Source: Methylomarinum sp. Ch1-1 (GTDB lineage: Bacteria > Pseudomonadota > Gammaproteobacteria > Methylococcales > Methylomonadaceae). Taken from it: DNA of 64,000 nt. Under the pieces are notes generated by a model. That model was not told the origin of the DNA. It saw only the letters and a program-made list of their open reading frames with translations, and made no database searches. Numbering within the stretch: the first letter of the stretch is position 1; every line of letters begins with the position of its first letter. Below are positions 46,536 through 58,159 of the stretch, piece by piece. The stretch spans positions 434,001 through 498,000 of the forward strand of contig NZ_CP157743.1 in the NCBI RefSeq assembly GCF_030717995.2. Direction: 5' to 3'. Position numbers and translations under genes: made by a program.

Positions 46536-48274
46536 TTTCCTCCTTTATTCGATGAGAACAGCGCCATGACTTTTTCTCGGTTTACGATCAGCACATAGAC
46601 CGCGATGCCCAACAGCAGGCCGAAAATAAAATTTCGGACTGAATTGCTTTCAGAGGCTGCAGCCTGGTCATTTAGCTGACCTAAGGATTTTGGTGGCTCT
46701 TCGACCGCTACTGGCACCGCTGCCGGCGGGGCGACATAGCTTGTCGCATCGACTTCGCCTAGGCTGTTCCAGGCATCGATATCCTGCCAAACGGGAAGCT
46801 TGCGCTGTTGAAAAGCCTTGGTGAACATCGACTCAACGCTTTCTCCAATGCCCATCGGCAAGCCGGCTTCGTTCAAATATTTTTTATAGACGATCGCGCT
46901 GACGTTGCCGCCAGGATTCATACCGTCGGTAGTAATCCCTTTTTCGCGATGGTCATGAAAAATCCATATCCCTTCGCCATAGCTGTGCAAGCCATCATCT
47001 TTAGTGCTGATCAGCAGATCGTTGCGCTGAGCCGGCGCTAAGTCATAAACATCGCGCATGATCTGCGCGCTAGGATTATGCTCAACACCGTCATAATGCG
47101 TGATCGTGCCTTTATGGCCATGCGTATGCATCGCCAAGGTCTCGCCGGTGCTGTTGAACATTCTGATTTTTATGTTCTTATTCGGTTCGGCAACGATCAA
47201 CGACTCTCTCAGCGTATAGGGAAACGACCGGCCATTAAGAGTGTGATAATCCTCTGTTGAATCGGTGATGTCATATTCGCGATTCATTTTCTTCGCAATC
47301 AAACGGGGATCGTTGTATTGCTGGATGGTATTATGTAGTTCCTTGTCCATCGCATGATAATGCAGATCGTACTCGTTATCATACTTTTCGAGTATGGCCT
47401 TGGACGGCTGACGTACCTGTCCGGCCCCGACATTGAAGGTCTGCACCCAGTTATTAGGGCGATTTTCCTCGACGACAAACATGCCGACCAAACCCATTGC
47501 TAGATGCACATGAGTTTGTACATGACAGTGGTAGACAAACGTCCCCGGCTGTCTGGGTCGAATTTCATAAGTCCGGCTCTGTCCTGGCAGAACAAATTTG
47601 TCGCTTGTTTGCGGCACGCCGTCGTTTCCTTCACCGGAACTATCCACCCAGGGGTGATCGACGCCATGCAGATGTATTGTATGAGGAAAGTAGTGACTGT
47701 TTTCCAATTGAATCCAGACGATATCGCCCTGCTCAACTCGAATCACCGGGGAAGGCGCTCTTAACAGCGGATTGGCGTCTGTGCCGACAAAACTGCTGGT
47801 GGCCATGCCGCGCGACTTTGGCGCAAACACCCACATGCCTGGCTGAACGCCGGGCGCGATATCGAAAGTGGGCACCAAGCCGTCGAAATCAGGCGAATGC
47901 CCGTTCAGCTCGGCTACCTCTAATTTAATAATAATCAGATCAGGATCGCCATCCCCATCCATATCATTTTTCTTGGTGATAGCATCGGTCGCGTAAAAAG
48001 TCTTCATCAATGTTTCCATTGAGATATTATTCGTACCCTTTACTTCGGCAGCGATATCAGCCGGGTTATCTGGGCTACAGCGCAACGATTCCTGAATTTT
48101 TACACCCTCGATCGTTTGCGCCTTGCGCCATTCCGGATTACTTTTACTACAGACAGCTTCAACGTCTCCGCGATCAATTTTTGCTGTTTTTGGCAAACCC
48201 ACCGCAGCCGACGCCAGTAATGGCGTCAGCATGACAGCAGCTCCCAAAAGATTACTCAGGGGATGTTTCTGCAT
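46532..48274 (-). CDS. Membrane-anchored multicopper oxidase
   Basis: A 580-residue exported protein with a Sec signal (LLGAAVMLTPLLASAAVG) and a C-terminal membrane helix (NFIFGLLLGIAVYVLIVN) before a basic tail. Copper ligands are HTIHLHGVDHPW (about 202-213), FVYHCHVQTHVHLAMG (about 249-264), MHTHGHKG (about 376-383) and WIFHDHREKGI (about 431-441). This layout, with HCH in the first half and HDH late, differs from the laccase-type enzyme at 15320 and resembles two/three-domain bacterial oxidases. The substrate is unknown. It is the middle gene of an operon in which all three products carry a C-terminal anchor. Confidence 0.87.
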   Translation of the reverse strand: MQKHPLSNLLGAAVMLTPLLASAAVGLPKTAKIDRGDVEAVCSKSNPEWRKAQTIEGVKIQESLRCSPDNPADIAAEVKGTNNISMETLMKTFYATDAITKKNDMDGDGDPDLIIIKLEVAELNGHSPDFDGLVPTFDIAPGVQPGMWVFAPKSRGMATSSFVGTDANPLLRAPSPVIRVEQGDIVWIQLENSHYFPHTIHLHGVDHPWVDSSGEGNDGVPQTSDKFVLPGQSRTYEIRPRQPGTFVYHCHVQTHVHLAMGLVGMFVVEENRPNNWVQTFNVGAGQVRQPSKAILEKYDNEYDLHYHAMDKELHNTIQQYNDPRLIAKKMNREYDITDSTEDYHTLNGRSFPYTLRESLIVAEPNKNIKIRMFNSTGETLAMHTHGHKGTITHYDGVEHNPSAQIMRDVYDLAPAQRNDLLISTKDDGLHSYGEGIWIFHDHREKGITTDGMNPGGNVSAIVYKKYLNEAGLPMGIGESVESMFTKAFQQRKLPVWQDIDAWNSLGEVDATSYVAPPAAVPVAVEEPPKSLGQLNDQAAASESNSVRNFIFGLLLGIAVYVLIVNREKVMALFSSNKGGN

Positions 48275-48303
48275 TTTACTTTTACCTTGATATATTAAGG
48301 TGA

Positions 48304-48897
48304 TTAGGCGTCTTTTACTTTACCGAGCATTTCGTCGACTTTACGTTTGAAGCCAGCGTTTGACAGATAGAAGACATACAGACCGGCCAGAGCTATTAAT
48401 GCATACAGGCCCATGCTGCCAGAACTTACGGGTTGACCGGCGCCGGCCTGGAAACCCATGTGCGCATCTAATCTCTCGCCATTGTCTTTGACCAGTGTGA
48501 TGTGAATCAGGTATTTACCTTTTTCCGCCACACCATTTTGCAGTGTCAGAACAACAGTGCCGGATTTATGCTTTTTCGCTTCTTCGAAAAACACGCGCGT
48601 GCCTTCCGGCTCTTTGGTTACTTCGAATTCGATGGCCATATTACGGTAACGGATATCCTGATAATCAAAAACCAATTGAGTCAGGGTATTCAAATCCGGC
48701 AAATTCCCACAAAAATCCTCAGCGGGATAAGCTTTGGGCTGGTAAGCGGTGTAGTGCAGCCAATGACCTGGCTCTAATTCAAATTTACATTGGTCTGTAT
48801 CGGTACCCGCAGCGCCGCCGTGAGCCCATAGAGCCGTTGAAAATAACAATCCCAGAAGACCCAGGAAACCATTTCTTAAAAGATGTTTTTTGCTCAT
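48304..48897 (-). CDS. Unknown exported protein with C-terminal anchor, first gene of the copper cluster
   Basis: A 197-residue protein with a Sec signal (LGLLGLLFSTALWAHGG) and a C-terminal helix (GLYALIALAGLYVFYLS) followed by a basic tail. The 120-residue periplasmic part contains CKFELEPGHWLHYTAYQP, FCGNLPDL and a beta-rich segment ending IHITLVKDNGERLDAHMGFQ. Two cysteines and several His/Met could bind metal. I do not recognise the family. It is read first in the operon with the oxidase and cupredoxin (29 bases before the oxidase), so it may be an assembly or docking factor. A good AGGAAGG ribosome site precedes it. Confidence 0.75.
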   Translation of the reverse strand: MSKKHLLRNGFLGLLGLLFSTALWAHGGAAGTDTDQCKFELEPGHWLHYTAYQPKAYPAEDFCGNLPDLNTLTQLVFDYQDIRYRNMAIEFEVTKEPEGTRVFFEEAKKHKSGTVVLTLQNGVAEKGKYLIHITLVKDNGERLDAHMGFQAGAGQPVSSGSMGLYALIALAGLYVFYLSNAGFKRKVDEMLGKVKDA

Positions 48898-49361
48898 GAT
48901 ACCTTCCTGTGTTGATAGTATTTAAGTATATTTATTATTTCTTATTAAGCTATTTTCTATCATAGCTTGCGTTTATAAGCAACCATCATTTATCCAACTA
49001 ACACTCAAGATAAACAACAATCCAAACAACTGCTTACTCTAGCACAACACCCCAAGCAAAGAAAGGTAATCGCTTTTTTCCAGCAACTCCCCATCGAGGA
49101 TCGAAGAGGGCGAGGGATTTGCCTGACAAGGATGTCGGCAGCGATTGCCCCCCTACGGTGCTCTTTACGGCGCTCCTCAACAAATATGTCTCGCACATTG
49201 ATAATCATTAAACGCCGGATTTATTGTTTTTCACCTAGGCATAGCGTCAGCCGATTATTTTTTTGTCACAAGCCGATAACAGTCTTTATAATGTGTCACA
49301 CTACCAAGCTTTCATCTCGAAGACTTTCTTTAATTACCTCTTCTAAAGAATAAAAACAAAT
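48898..49361. other. Divergent promoter region between the copper cluster and pgi
   Basis: A 464-base gap with no gene. It must hold the promoter of the copper cluster (minus) and of pgi (plus). Near the copper cluster, 48947-48968 is an inverted repeat (AAGCTAT, 8-base gap, ATAGCTT) that could be a regulator site. No match to a known operator consensus is evident. Confidence 0.5.
48947..48968. promoter_or_regulatory. Inverted repeat upstream of the anchored copper protein cluster
   Basis: AAGCTAT and ATAGCTT are exact complements separated by TTTCTATC, about 50 bases upstream of the first start codon of the cluster. It is the right size and place for a dimeric regulator, but no regulator is identified. 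Confidence 0.35.
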
Positions 49362-50996
49362 ATGTCCAAATTAACAAACTCTATTGAATGGAACGCTGTT
49401 AAGCAACATTATCAAAGTATCGCAACAAATTATTCCATGCTAGAGGCTTTTAATACAGACAAAGAGCGCTTCCATAAATTTTCACGAGTTTTTAACGACA
49501 TACTGTTCGATTTCAGCAAAAACCTGATCGATGATCAAACCCTGCCGCTGTTGATCGGCCTGGCCGAGCAAGCCAATCTGAAACAGAAGACAGCAGACAT
49601 GTTTAACGGCGCCATCATTAATAAAACCGAAAAAAGAGCCGTACTACACACCGCACTGAGAAACCGCCACAACACGCCCGTTTATGTCAATGGCAAGGAT
49701 GTCATGCCGCAAATCAACGGCGAATTAAAGAAAATGCGAGCTTTTTCGGAAAAAGTCCGCTCCGGCGAATGGAAAGGCCATACCGGCAAAGCGATGACGG
49801 ACATCGTCAACATCGGCATCGGGGGGTCGGATTTAGGCCCCAAAATGGTCACCAAGGCCTTAGCCCCTTATTCCCGCCCAGACTTGAGAATTCATTTTGT
49901 TTCCAATGTCGACCAGGCCGACATCGTCAATACGCTGGAAAAACTCGACCCTGAAACGACCCTATTCCTGGTGGCCTCAAAAGTCTTCAATACTCAGGAA
50001 ACGATGACCAATGCCACATCGGCGCGCAACTGGTTCCTGGAACAAATCAAAGATGAAACGGCAGTAAAAAAACATTTTGTCGCCATTTCCACGCACCGGG
50101 ACAATGTCGTCAATTTCGGTATCGACCCGGAAAACATGTTTCAGTTTTGGGACTGGGTTGGAGGGCGCTACTCCCTCTGGTCGGCCGTTGGCCTTTCCAT
50201 CGCCCTCTATGTCGGCATGGATAATTTCGAGCAACTGCTGGAAGGCGCCCATGAGGCAGATCAACATTTCCGCAATACGCCCTTCAGCGACAACATCCCT
50301 GTCATTATGGCCTTATTGGGCATCTGGTATAACAACTTCTTTGAAGCGGATTCTCACGCCATCCTGCCATACGACCAGTCGCTCTCCTCTTTTAGCGATT
50401 ATTTCCAGCAGGGCGACATGGAAAGCAACGGCAAATCAATCGACCGGGACGGCGCAAAGGTCGATTACAGCACCGGCCCCATCATTTGGGGACAGCCCGG
50501 TACCAACGGCCAACACGCTTTCTACCAATTGATGCACCAGGGCACCAAGCTGATCCCCTGCGATTTTCTCGCTCCTGCGCAAAGCCATTATCACCTTCCC
50601 GAACATCACGACATCCTGATTTCAAACTTTCTGGCGCAGCCGGAAGCTTTGATGAGAGGCAAATCCGAAGCGGAAGTGCGCAAAGACCTGAGCGCGGAAG
50701 AAAACAAAGACGACACCCTGGTCGCCTCCAAAATCTTTCCCGGCAACAAACCGTCCAATTCCTTTCTGTTTAAAAAACTAACGCCGAGAACGTTAGGCAC
50801 GTTGATCGCTTTTTATGAACATAAAATTTTCGTTCAAGGTGTGATCTGGAACATAAATTCATTTGACCAGATGGGCGTAGAATTAGGCAAAATTCTCGCC
50901 AAAGCGATACTGCCTGAACTTAAAGCGAATGATGAAATCAATAGTCATGACAGTTCAACCAGCGCACTAATCAATTACTACAAGAAAATACGGTGA
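49362..50996 (+). CDS. pgi: Glucose-6-phosphate isomerase
   Basis: A 544-residue cytoplasmic enzyme interconverting glucose-6-phosphate and fructose-6-phosphate. Signature parts are [18 protein letters not shown], the phosphate site [27 protein letters not shown] with the catalytic region, [16 protein letters not shown], and [19 protein letters not shown]. In methanotrophs it serves sugar phosphate interconversion in the RuMP pathway. A TTG-initiated mltF begins 4 bases after its stop, so the two are cotranscribed. Confidence 0.96.
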   Translation: MSKLTNSIEWNAVKQHYQSIATNYSMLEAFNTDKERFHKFSRVFNDILFDFSKNLIDDQTLPLLIGLAEQANLKQKTADMFNGAIINKTEKRAVLHTALRNRHNTPVYVNGKDVMPQINGELKKMRAFSEKVRSGEWKGHTGKAMTDIVNIGIGGSDLGPKMVTKALAPYSRPDLRIHFVSNVDQADIVNTLEKLDPETTLFLVASKVFNTQETMTNATSARNWFLEQIKDETAVKKHFVAISTHRDNVVNFGIDPENMFQFWDWVGGRYSLWSAVGLSIALYVGMDNFEQLLEGAHEADQHFRNTPFSDNIPVIMALLGIWYNNFFEADSHAILPYDQSLSSFSDYFQQGDMESNGKSIDRDGAKVDYSTGPIIWGQPGTNGQHAFYQLMHQGTKLIPCDFLAPAQSHYHLPEHHDILISNFLAQPEALMRGKSEAEVRKDLSAEENKDDTLVASKIFPGNKPSNSFLFKKLTPRTLGTLIAFYEHKIFVQGVIWNINSFDQMGVELGKILAKAILPELKANDEINSHDSSTSALINYYKKIR

Positions 50997-51000
50997 AACA

Positions 51001-52455
51001 TTGCCCACCCTTGTTAAAACACTTATCAGCGGTATTTGCCTATCCCTGCTGATATCCTGTGATAACAACTCAAAAACTCATCTGGGCTTTTCCAGGCTGG
51101 AACAAATTAAACATGAAGGCGCCCTCCATGTCCTGACCCGGCAAGACCCCACCACCTATTACGAGGGACCCGACGGCCGCACAGGACTCGAATACGACCT
51201 GATCATGCTGTTTGGCCGCTATCTGGGCGTCGAGGTGCATTTTATTATTCCGAACACCTTCGAAGAAATCCTGTACAAAATTTCCCACGGCGAGGCCGAT
51301 ATCGCCGCAGCCGGACTGACCGTGACGAAACAGCGTAAGCAAATCATGCGCTTCGCCCCGCCTTACCAGACCATTACCGAACAAGTCATATACCGCTCGG
51401 GCACACGCAGACCCAAGCGCATCCGCGACTTAAACCGCGGCATCATCGAAGTCGTCAAAGGCACCAGTCACGAGGCCACGCTGAAATCTTTGCAGAAGAT
51501 TCACCCACAACTGGAATGGAATGTTAACAGCGAACTGGATAGCGACGGTTTACTATATCTGGTCAACCAGGGATTGATAGACTACACCATCGCCGACTCA
51601 CAACAGGCCGCCATCGTCCGCAGCTTCTACCCCAAACTGAACGTCGCCTTCGATATTACCGAGCCCAGACAACTGGCATGGGCTCTGAGCCCTTCCAACG
51701 ACGACAGCCTATACGATAAAGTCCTGGCTTTTTTCCAGCAAATCAAACAGGACAACACTCTGCAGGCCTTACTGGAAAAACATTACGGCCACGCCAATAA
51801 CCTGAACTATGTCGGCAACTGCAAATTCCGGCAGCACATCAAAAAACGCTTGCCCGCTTATAGACAATATTTCAAGGCGGCCGGAGAAAAGCACAATATC
51901 GACTGGCGCCTGCTGGCCGCGATCGGCTACCAGGAATCCCATTGGAAAGAAAAAGCCACATCGCCAACCGGGGTCCAGGGCTTGATGATGTTAACCAGAG
52001 GAACGGCCCGGCAATTGGGCATCAAGAATCGGACAGATCCGAGACAAAGCATTAACGGCGGAGCGCGCTATTTCAAACAACGACTGAAGAAAATACCTGA
52101 ACGCATACCGGAACCGGACCGCACTTGGTTTGCGCTGGCCTCGTACAACGTCGGCTTTGGCCATCTGGAAGACGCCAGAATCATCACCCAGGAGCGCGGC
52201 GGCAATCCGGACAAATGGATGGACGTCAAGCAAAGCCTGCCGTTGTTGAGCAAAAAAAAATGGTACAAAAAAACCAAACATGGTTATGCCAGAGGACGGG
52301 AACCGGTGCGCTATGTTGAAAATATTCGTAGTTACTACGATTTACTGGTCTGGCTAAGCGAAGAAGACCCGATTCACAAAAGCACGATGCCGAGAAAAAA
52401 CCACGAAAAAACAGTCAACCATAATGCCTTGAGCATCGACAGTCCGGCGCTGTGA
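51001..52455 (+). CDS. mltF: Membrane-bound lytic murein transglycosylase F
   Basis: A 484-residue lipoprotein with a signal ending LLISCDNN. It has an N-terminal extracellular-solute-binding type domain (YYEGPDGRTGLEYDLIMLF, GEADIAAAGLTVTKQRK) and a C-terminal goose-lysozyme-like SLT domain with the catalytic Glu in AAIGYQESHWKEKATSPTGV and the GLMML and GARYF motifs. It cleaves the MurNAc-GlcNAc bond in peptidoglycan at the outer membrane. The start is a TTG four bases after the pgi stop; no ATG close by gives a signal peptide. Confidence 0.95.
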   Translation: MPTLVKTLISGICLSLLISCDNNSKTHLGFSRLEQIKHEGALHVLTRQDPTTYYEGPDGRTGLEYDLIMLFGRYLGVEVHFIIPNTFEEILYKISHGEADIAAAGLTVTKQRKQIMRFAPPYQTITEQVIYRSGTRRPKRIRDLNRGIIEVVKGTSHEATLKSLQKIHPQLEWNVNSELDSDGLLYLVNQGLIDYTIADSQQAAIVRSFYPKLNVAFDITEPRQLAWALSPSNDDSLYDKVLAFFQQIKQDNTLQALLEKHYGHANNLNYVGNCKFRQHIKKRLPAYRQYFKAAGEKHNIDWRLLAAIGYQESHWKEKATSPTGVQGLMMLTRGTARQLGIKNRTDPRQSINGGARYFKQRLKKIPERIPEPDRTWFALASYNVGFGHLEDARIITQERGGNPDKWMDVKQSLPLLSKKKWYKKTKHGYARGREPVRYVENIRSYYDLLVWLSEEDPIHKSTMPRKNHEKTVNHNALSIDSPAL

Positions 52456-52456
52456 C

Positions 52457-52942
52457 TCAAACGATCGCCGCCCTCGCAGGCTTCTGCCGGCGGGCGGCAA
52501 AGAAATCGGTCAGCAATTCCGCGCATTGCCTTTCCAATACTCCGCCTCGCCAATCGACGCGATGATTTAAAAAATCCGCATCAGCCAGAGTCAAGGCATG
52601 GCAGACCGCGCCGCGTTTTGGATCGAAGGCGCCAAACACCAGTCTTTTGACCCGGGCATGGGCAATCGCCCCCATACACATCACACAAGGCTCCAGCGTG
52701 ACATAGAGCGTGGTATCGATCAGACGATAATTTTCGACCACTTGGCCGGCTTTGCGTAAAGCGATGATTTCGGCATGCGCGGTGGGATCATGACGGGCGA
52801 TCGGTTCATTCCAGCCTTCGGCGATGCAGACATCGTTCGCGACCAATAACGCGCCGACCGGCACCTCCCCCTGAGACTCGGCCCGCTGCGCCAGGCGTAT
52901 CGCATGGCGCATCCAGGCCTCATCGCCGGCAATCACTCCCAC
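52457..52942 (-). CDS. tadA: tRNA-specific adenosine deaminase TadA
   Basis: A 161-residue zinc deaminase that converts adenosine-34 to inosine in tRNA-Arg(ACG). The active site is [12 protein letters not shown] with the catalytic Glu, and the zinc cysteines are in [10 protein letters not shown]. It also has the conserved start [22 protein letters not shown]. It begins within the last 10 bases of guaA on the same strand. It converges with mltF, with only one base between the stops. Confidence 0.96.
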   Translation of the reverse strand: MGVIAGDEAWMRHAIRLAQRAESQGEVPVGALLVANDVCIAEGWNEPIARHDPTAHAEIIALRKAGQVVENYRLIDTTLYVTLEPCVMCMGAIAHARVKRLVFGAFDPKRGAVCHALTLADADFLNHRVDWRGGVLERQCAELLTDFFAARRQKPARAAIV

Positions 52943-54522
52943 TCAATCGTTGCCGGCGGCTTGCCGGAAATATCGTAAGTGACTCGGGAAATGCCATCGA
53001 CCTCATTAATGATTCGCCGCGAAATCAGGTCGAGGAAATCGTAGGGCAGATGGGCCCAGCGCGCCGTCATGAAATCTATCGTTTCGACCGCACGTATCGC
53101 GACGACATAATCATAGCGCCTGCCATCGCCCATCACGCCTACAGACTTGACCGGCAAAAAAACCGCAAAGGCCTGACTGACCTTGTCGTACAGATCATGA
53201 CGATAGAGCTCTTCGATAAAAATTGCATCGGCCTGGCGCAGCAGGTCGGCATAGTCTTTTTTCACTTCGCCGAGAATCCGCACGCCCAATCCGGGGCCCG
53301 GAAAAGGATGCCGGTGAATCATGTCGGCCGGCAAGCCCAATTCCAAGCCCAGCTTTCTCACTTCGTCCTTGAACAATTCGCGCAGCGGCTCGACCAATTT
53401 CAGCGTCATGTTTTCCGGCAAACCGCCGACATTGTGATGCGACTTGATCAGATGCGCCTTGCCGCTTTTCGAGCCAGCCGACTCGATCACATCCGGATAA
53501 ATGGTTCCCTGCGCCAGCCATTTGGCATCGGTCAACTTACCCGCTTCTTCATCGAAAATTTCGACAAACAGATTGCCGATAATCTTACGCTTGGCTTCCG
53601 GATCGGTCACGCCGGCCAGCGCCTCCAGATAACGTTGCTCGGCATCGATTCGTATCACCCTGACGCCCATGTGTTCGGCAAAGGTCGCCATCACCTGGTC
53701 GCCTTCATGCAAGCGCAACAAGCCGGTATCGACAAACACGCAGGTCAACTGGTCGCCTATCGCCTTATGCAACAAGGCCGCAACCACCGACGAGTCGACG
53801 CCGCCGGACAAGCCCAACACGACCTGATCGCTGCCGACCTGTTCGCGTACCGCTTGCACGCTCTCTTCGATAATGTTGCTGGAAGTCCATAAGGCCTCGC
53901 AACCACATACCTCGATGACAAAGCGCTTCAGAATGCGGCCGCCCTGTTTGGTATGAGTGACTTCGGGATGAAACTGGAGGCCGTAAAACGCCTTGTCCTC
54001 GTTGGCGATGCCAGCGATCGGCGCACCGTCGGAACTGGCGATCAGCATGAAGCCTTCGGGCAATTCGACCACGCGATCGCCGTGACTCATCCACACATCG
54101 AGCAAACCATAGCCTTCCGCCGAGGTATGATCTTCGATGTCGCTCAACAATCGCGAATGGCCTCTGGCGCGAATCTGCGCATAGCCGAACTCGCGATGAG
54201 CGGAGGCCTCCACTTTGCCGCCCATTTGCTCGGTCATCGTCTGCATGCCGTAACAAATGCCCAGAACCGGTATTCCCTGCTCAAACACAATCTTCGGCGC
54301 ACGCGGCGTTTCGCCACGGGTCACCGTCTCCGGACCGCCGGACAAAATAATGCCGTTGGGCGCAAACTGCCGGATTTCATCATCGCTGCATTCACAAGAG
54401 TAAATCTCGCAATAAACGCCGATTTCCCGGATTCTGCGGGCAATCAGCTGAGTATATTGAGAACCGAAGTCCAGAATGAGAATTTTGTGCGAATGAATAT
54501 TGGTTGATTGCTGCTGATCCAC
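52933..54522 (-). CDS. guaA: GMP synthase (glutamine-hydrolysing)
   Basis: A 529-residue enzyme that aminates XMP to GMP. It has a class I glutamine amidotransferase domain with nucleophile GICYGMQ (about residue 90) and the His-Glu pair in [10 protein letters not shown], then an ATP-pyrophosphatase domain with the P-loop [15 protein letters not shown], and a C-terminal dimer domain ([20 protein letters not shown]). It follows guaB on the same strand, separated by a hairpin with a T-run. Confidence 0.97.
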   Translation of the reverse strand: MDQQQSTNIHSHKILILDFGSQYTQLIARRIREIGVYCEIYSCECSDDEIRQFAPNGIILSGGPETVTRGETPRAPKIVFEQGIPVLGICYGMQTMTEQMGGKVEASAHREFGYAQIRARGHSRLLSDIEDHTSAEGYGLLDVWMSHGDRVVELPEGFMLIASSDGAPIAGIANEDKAFYGLQFHPEVTHTKQGGRILKRFVIEVCGCEALWTSSNIIEESVQAVREQVGSDQVVLGLSGGVDSSVVAALLHKAIGDQLTCVFVDTGLLRLHEGDQVMATFAEHMGVRVIRIDAEQRYLEALAGVTDPEAKRKIIGNLFVEIFDEEAGKLTDAKWLAQGTIYPDVIESAGSKSGKAHLIKSHHNVGGLPENMTLKLVEPLRELFKDEVRKLGLELGLPADMIHRHPFPGPGLGVRILGEVKKDYADLLRQADAIFIEELYRHDLYDKVSQAFAVFLPVKSVGVMGDGRRYDYVVAIRAVETIDFMTARWAHLPYDFLDLISRRIINEVDGISRVTYDISGKPPATIEWE

Positions 54523-54556
54523 GTTGGAATCCCTAAACTAATAAGCTAAAACAAAA

Positions 54557-54576
54557 TGGGGCTCATTCGAGCCCCA
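54557..54576 (-). terminator. Hairpin between guaB and guaA
   Basis: An 8-bp stem (TGGGGCTC and GAGCCCCA) with an ATTC loop, followed on minus by TTTTGTTTT. It would partly terminate guaB transcripts before guaA. Confidence 0.7.
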
Positions 54577-54603
54577 CAAGCAAAGCGGCCTTCCCATGAA
54601 CGA

Positions 54604-56458
<1,855 letters not shown>

Positions 56459-57289
56459 ATGAAAAAAACATCACTGGCTTTAACAGTAACTTTAGCCCTG
56501 GGCGCCGGCAACGCCTTCGCAGATTGCAACGCAATTGCTGACGCCGCAACTAATGCTGGGGATAATCTCCATGCAAAATTATCAAGTGCGATTGCCGGCA
56601 CCCCAAGCGCGGCCGGTCTGAAATTCAACATGTGGGCAACTATCGTCGATAACAACGGCATCGTTTGCGCGGTAGCGAACACAGGCGAAGCGCCTAACGC
56701 CCAATGGCTCGGCAGCCGTGTCATTTCGGCGCAAAAAGCCAATACCGCCAACCTGTTCAGTCTAACCCAAGGCCTGGCGCTGTCCACCGCCAACCTATGG
56801 GCCGCGACCCAGCCAGGCGGCAGCCTGTTCGGCTTGCAATTCAGCAACCCGGTCAATACCGACGCCGCCTACGGCCCAGCGGCATCGGTCGCTGACTATG
56901 GTAGCTCAAGCGATCCCATGGTCGATCAATTGATAGGCGGAGTCAATGTTTTCGGCGGCGGACTCGCTTTATATGATTCAGATGGCAACCAACTCGGCGC
57001 GATCGGCATGAGCGGCGACACCTCCTGCGCTGATCATATCAAGGCTTGGATAGCCCGCGACGCCTTGGGTTTGGATCATGTCCCTGCCGGTGTAGCCAAC
57101 GGCACCGACAATATTATTTTCGACATCCAGTCAAATTCCGACCTGACCAACAAGGGGGGCAAAACGGTCTTGAACCAGGACAATCTGGCGGAACTCACTA
57201 GCGCCAGCGGTTTTGGCCATCCCACCTGCGGCTTTGGCGAAGAAACGATTGCGGTAGATCTTCCAAACAGCTACCCTATCGGCGACTGA
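56459..57289 (+). CDS. Secreted HbpS/GlcG-family heme-binding-like protein
   Basis: A 276-residue exported protein with a Sec signal (KKTSLALTVTLALGAGNAFA). The mature part carries the GlcG/HbpS alpha-beta fold: FNMWATIVDNNGIVCAVA, GSRVISAQKANTANLFSL and the end region GGGLALYDSDGNQLGAIGMSGDTSCADH. HbpS homologues bind heme or small ligands extracytoplasmically, and the family was first seen in glycolate and diol utilisation loci. The extra segment before the C-terminus and four cysteines are additions to the core. It stands alone, followed by a terminator. Confidence 0.82.
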   Translation: MKKTSLALTVTLALGAGNAFADCNAIADAATNAGDNLHAKLSSAIAGTPSAAGLKFNMWATIVDNNGIVCAVANTGEAPNAQWLGSRVISAQKANTANLFSLTQGLALSTANLWAATQPGGSLFGLQFSNPVNTDAAYGPAASVADYGSSSDPMVDQLIGGVNVFGGGLALYDSDGNQLGAIGMSGDTSCADHIKAWIARDALGLDHVPAGVANGTDNIIFDIQSNSDLTNKGGKTVLNQDNLAELTSASGFGHPTCGFGEETIAVDLPNSYPIGD

Positions 57290-57310
57290 AGTAGCGAAAA
57301 AACCATCATT

Positions 57311-57335
57311 CCCCGTTAATGACGTATTAACGGGG
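57311..57335 (+). terminator. Terminator of the HbpS-like gene
   Basis: A 10-bp stem (CCCCGTTAAT and ATTAACGGGG) with a GACGT loop and a short T-run after AGA, 22 bases past the stop codon. Confidence 0.85.
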
Positions 57336-57421
57336 AGATTTTATAACTCTTCCTGATTACTTATAACTCTCAGCTACTTGGCGAGTGTTCGGTGGCTTGA
57401 TCTGCAAGTGTGTGAGGCATG

Positions 57422-57472
57422 ACAGATTTTTGCTCCTTGCAAAATCTGCATTTCCACCATCCCTGGCGGTCA
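57422..57472. repeat. Second intergenic repeat family, copy C (51-base insertion)
   Basis: A 51-base unit absent at the matching place in the duplicate (60003/60004). It begins with a hairpin (AGATTTTTGC, TCCT, TGCAAAATCT) and ends CATTTCCACCATCCCTGGCG plus GTCA, matching the right half of the copies at 11323 and 27133. Confidence 0.75.
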
Positions 57473-57501
57473 GATGCCGAACCCAAGCTTATAGGGATAT
57501 A

Positions 57502-57574
57502 TTTACCCAGCACCTAAATTCCATAGGCTAATGGCTGCGATAAATCATCTTCGTTTATTTAGGTGCTGGGTGAA
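57502..57574. repeat. Short inverted-end element, family 1 copy C
   Basis: A 73-base unit, TTTACCCAGCACCTAAAT to ATTTAGGTGCTGGGTGAA, nearly the same as the copy at 14547. The duplicate at 60034-60038 has the uninterrupted sequence ATATATTTACAGCG, so 69 bases are added here with TTTA retained once. This is direct sequence evidence that the element is mobile or precisely excisable. Confidence 0.85.
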
Positions 57575-57673
57575 CAGCGTCTTGCAGAGCAAGTTACCGA
57601 ATGCTCGTTTTTTACCTATCTTAGCAAGTACCCTTAATGCAGTTAATCATTATTCTTTATAGTTGGCGGAAAC

Positions 57674-58159
57674 TTATGGGTAATCAGGTAACTCTTTGCC
57701 GCTCAACGCCCGAACTATTCCCCGGTATTCCTCCATTTTCGGCCGATGCAAGAAAACACCCAACACCGCCATCGTACTGAATATATATAAGGTGTTGTAA
57801 TCATCGCCGAGCATAAACATCACCAGACCAAAAATCGCGACCGTTTCCATCATTGCCTGAGTGATGACCACGGTCACCAGATAACGTTTGCCGGCCGGCG
57901 TGTCGCCCGGCATGGTTTGATTCAAGCGCAACAGGATATGACGCAATAGCGTGGCGAACGGAAAGGTCACGATCGCAATCACATAGAGTATCGTCCTGAT
58001 CAACACCCGCTGCGATTCTTCGACGCCGATTTGCATTTGCTGTCCATAATAATGACAGGCGAAAACATAAACGACAACGGTCAACAGCATTGCAATGACG
58101 ATCATCCAGTGCATATTAAGTCTGTTTTTTGCCTGACCGTAGCCCTCGCTGCTCATCAT
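57674..58159 (-). CDS. Unknown four-helix membrane protein
   Basis: A 161-residue protein with about four membrane helices and basic loops (RHILLRLNQTMPGDTPAGKRY). I do not recognise the family. The C-terminus LSGKELPDYP ends inside the duplicated segment. It overlaps the CPBP-family gene by 4 bases and probably shares its transcript. A truncated remnant of the last codons, with the stop, is present in the duplicate at about 60143-60155. Confidence 0.6.
   Translation of the reverse strand: MMSSEGYGQAKNRLNMHWMIVIAMLLTVVVYVFACHYYGQQMQIGVEESQRVLIRTILYVIAIVTFPFATLLRHILLRLNQTMPGDTPAGKRYLVTVVITQAMMETVAIFGLVMFMLGDDYNTLYIFSTMAVLGVFLHRPKMEEYRGIVRALSGKELPDYP

Larger units (their letters stand above)
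57290..57673. other. Intergenic region holding duplicated segment A
   Basis: After the terminator of the HbpS-like gene the gap is filled by the left part of the duplicated segment, interrupted by two short insertions at 57422-57472 and 57506-57574. No gene is visible. The segment runs on into the last codons of the minus-strand membrane protein gene. Confidence 0.6.
57351..57700. repeat. Direct duplication, copy A (with two insertions)
   Basis: Without the two insertions this segment is 230 bases and aligns gap-free to 59933-60162, with about 9 substitutions by eye. Copy A carries 51 extra bases at 57422-57472 and 69 at 57506-57574, exactly the 120-base length difference. The right end runs through the stop and last codons of the membrane protein gene at 57674. 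Confidence 0.9.

Noticed and set aside
48947-48968. Copper-responsive CueR or CsoR operator
   Set aside because: The inverted repeat does not match the known operator patterns for these regulators and no regulator gene is adjacent, so it is kept only as an unassigned inverted repeat.
53050-53892. Plus-strand frame of 280 codons across guaA
   Set aside because: It is the antisense shadow of a well-conserved GMP synthase and has no family features.
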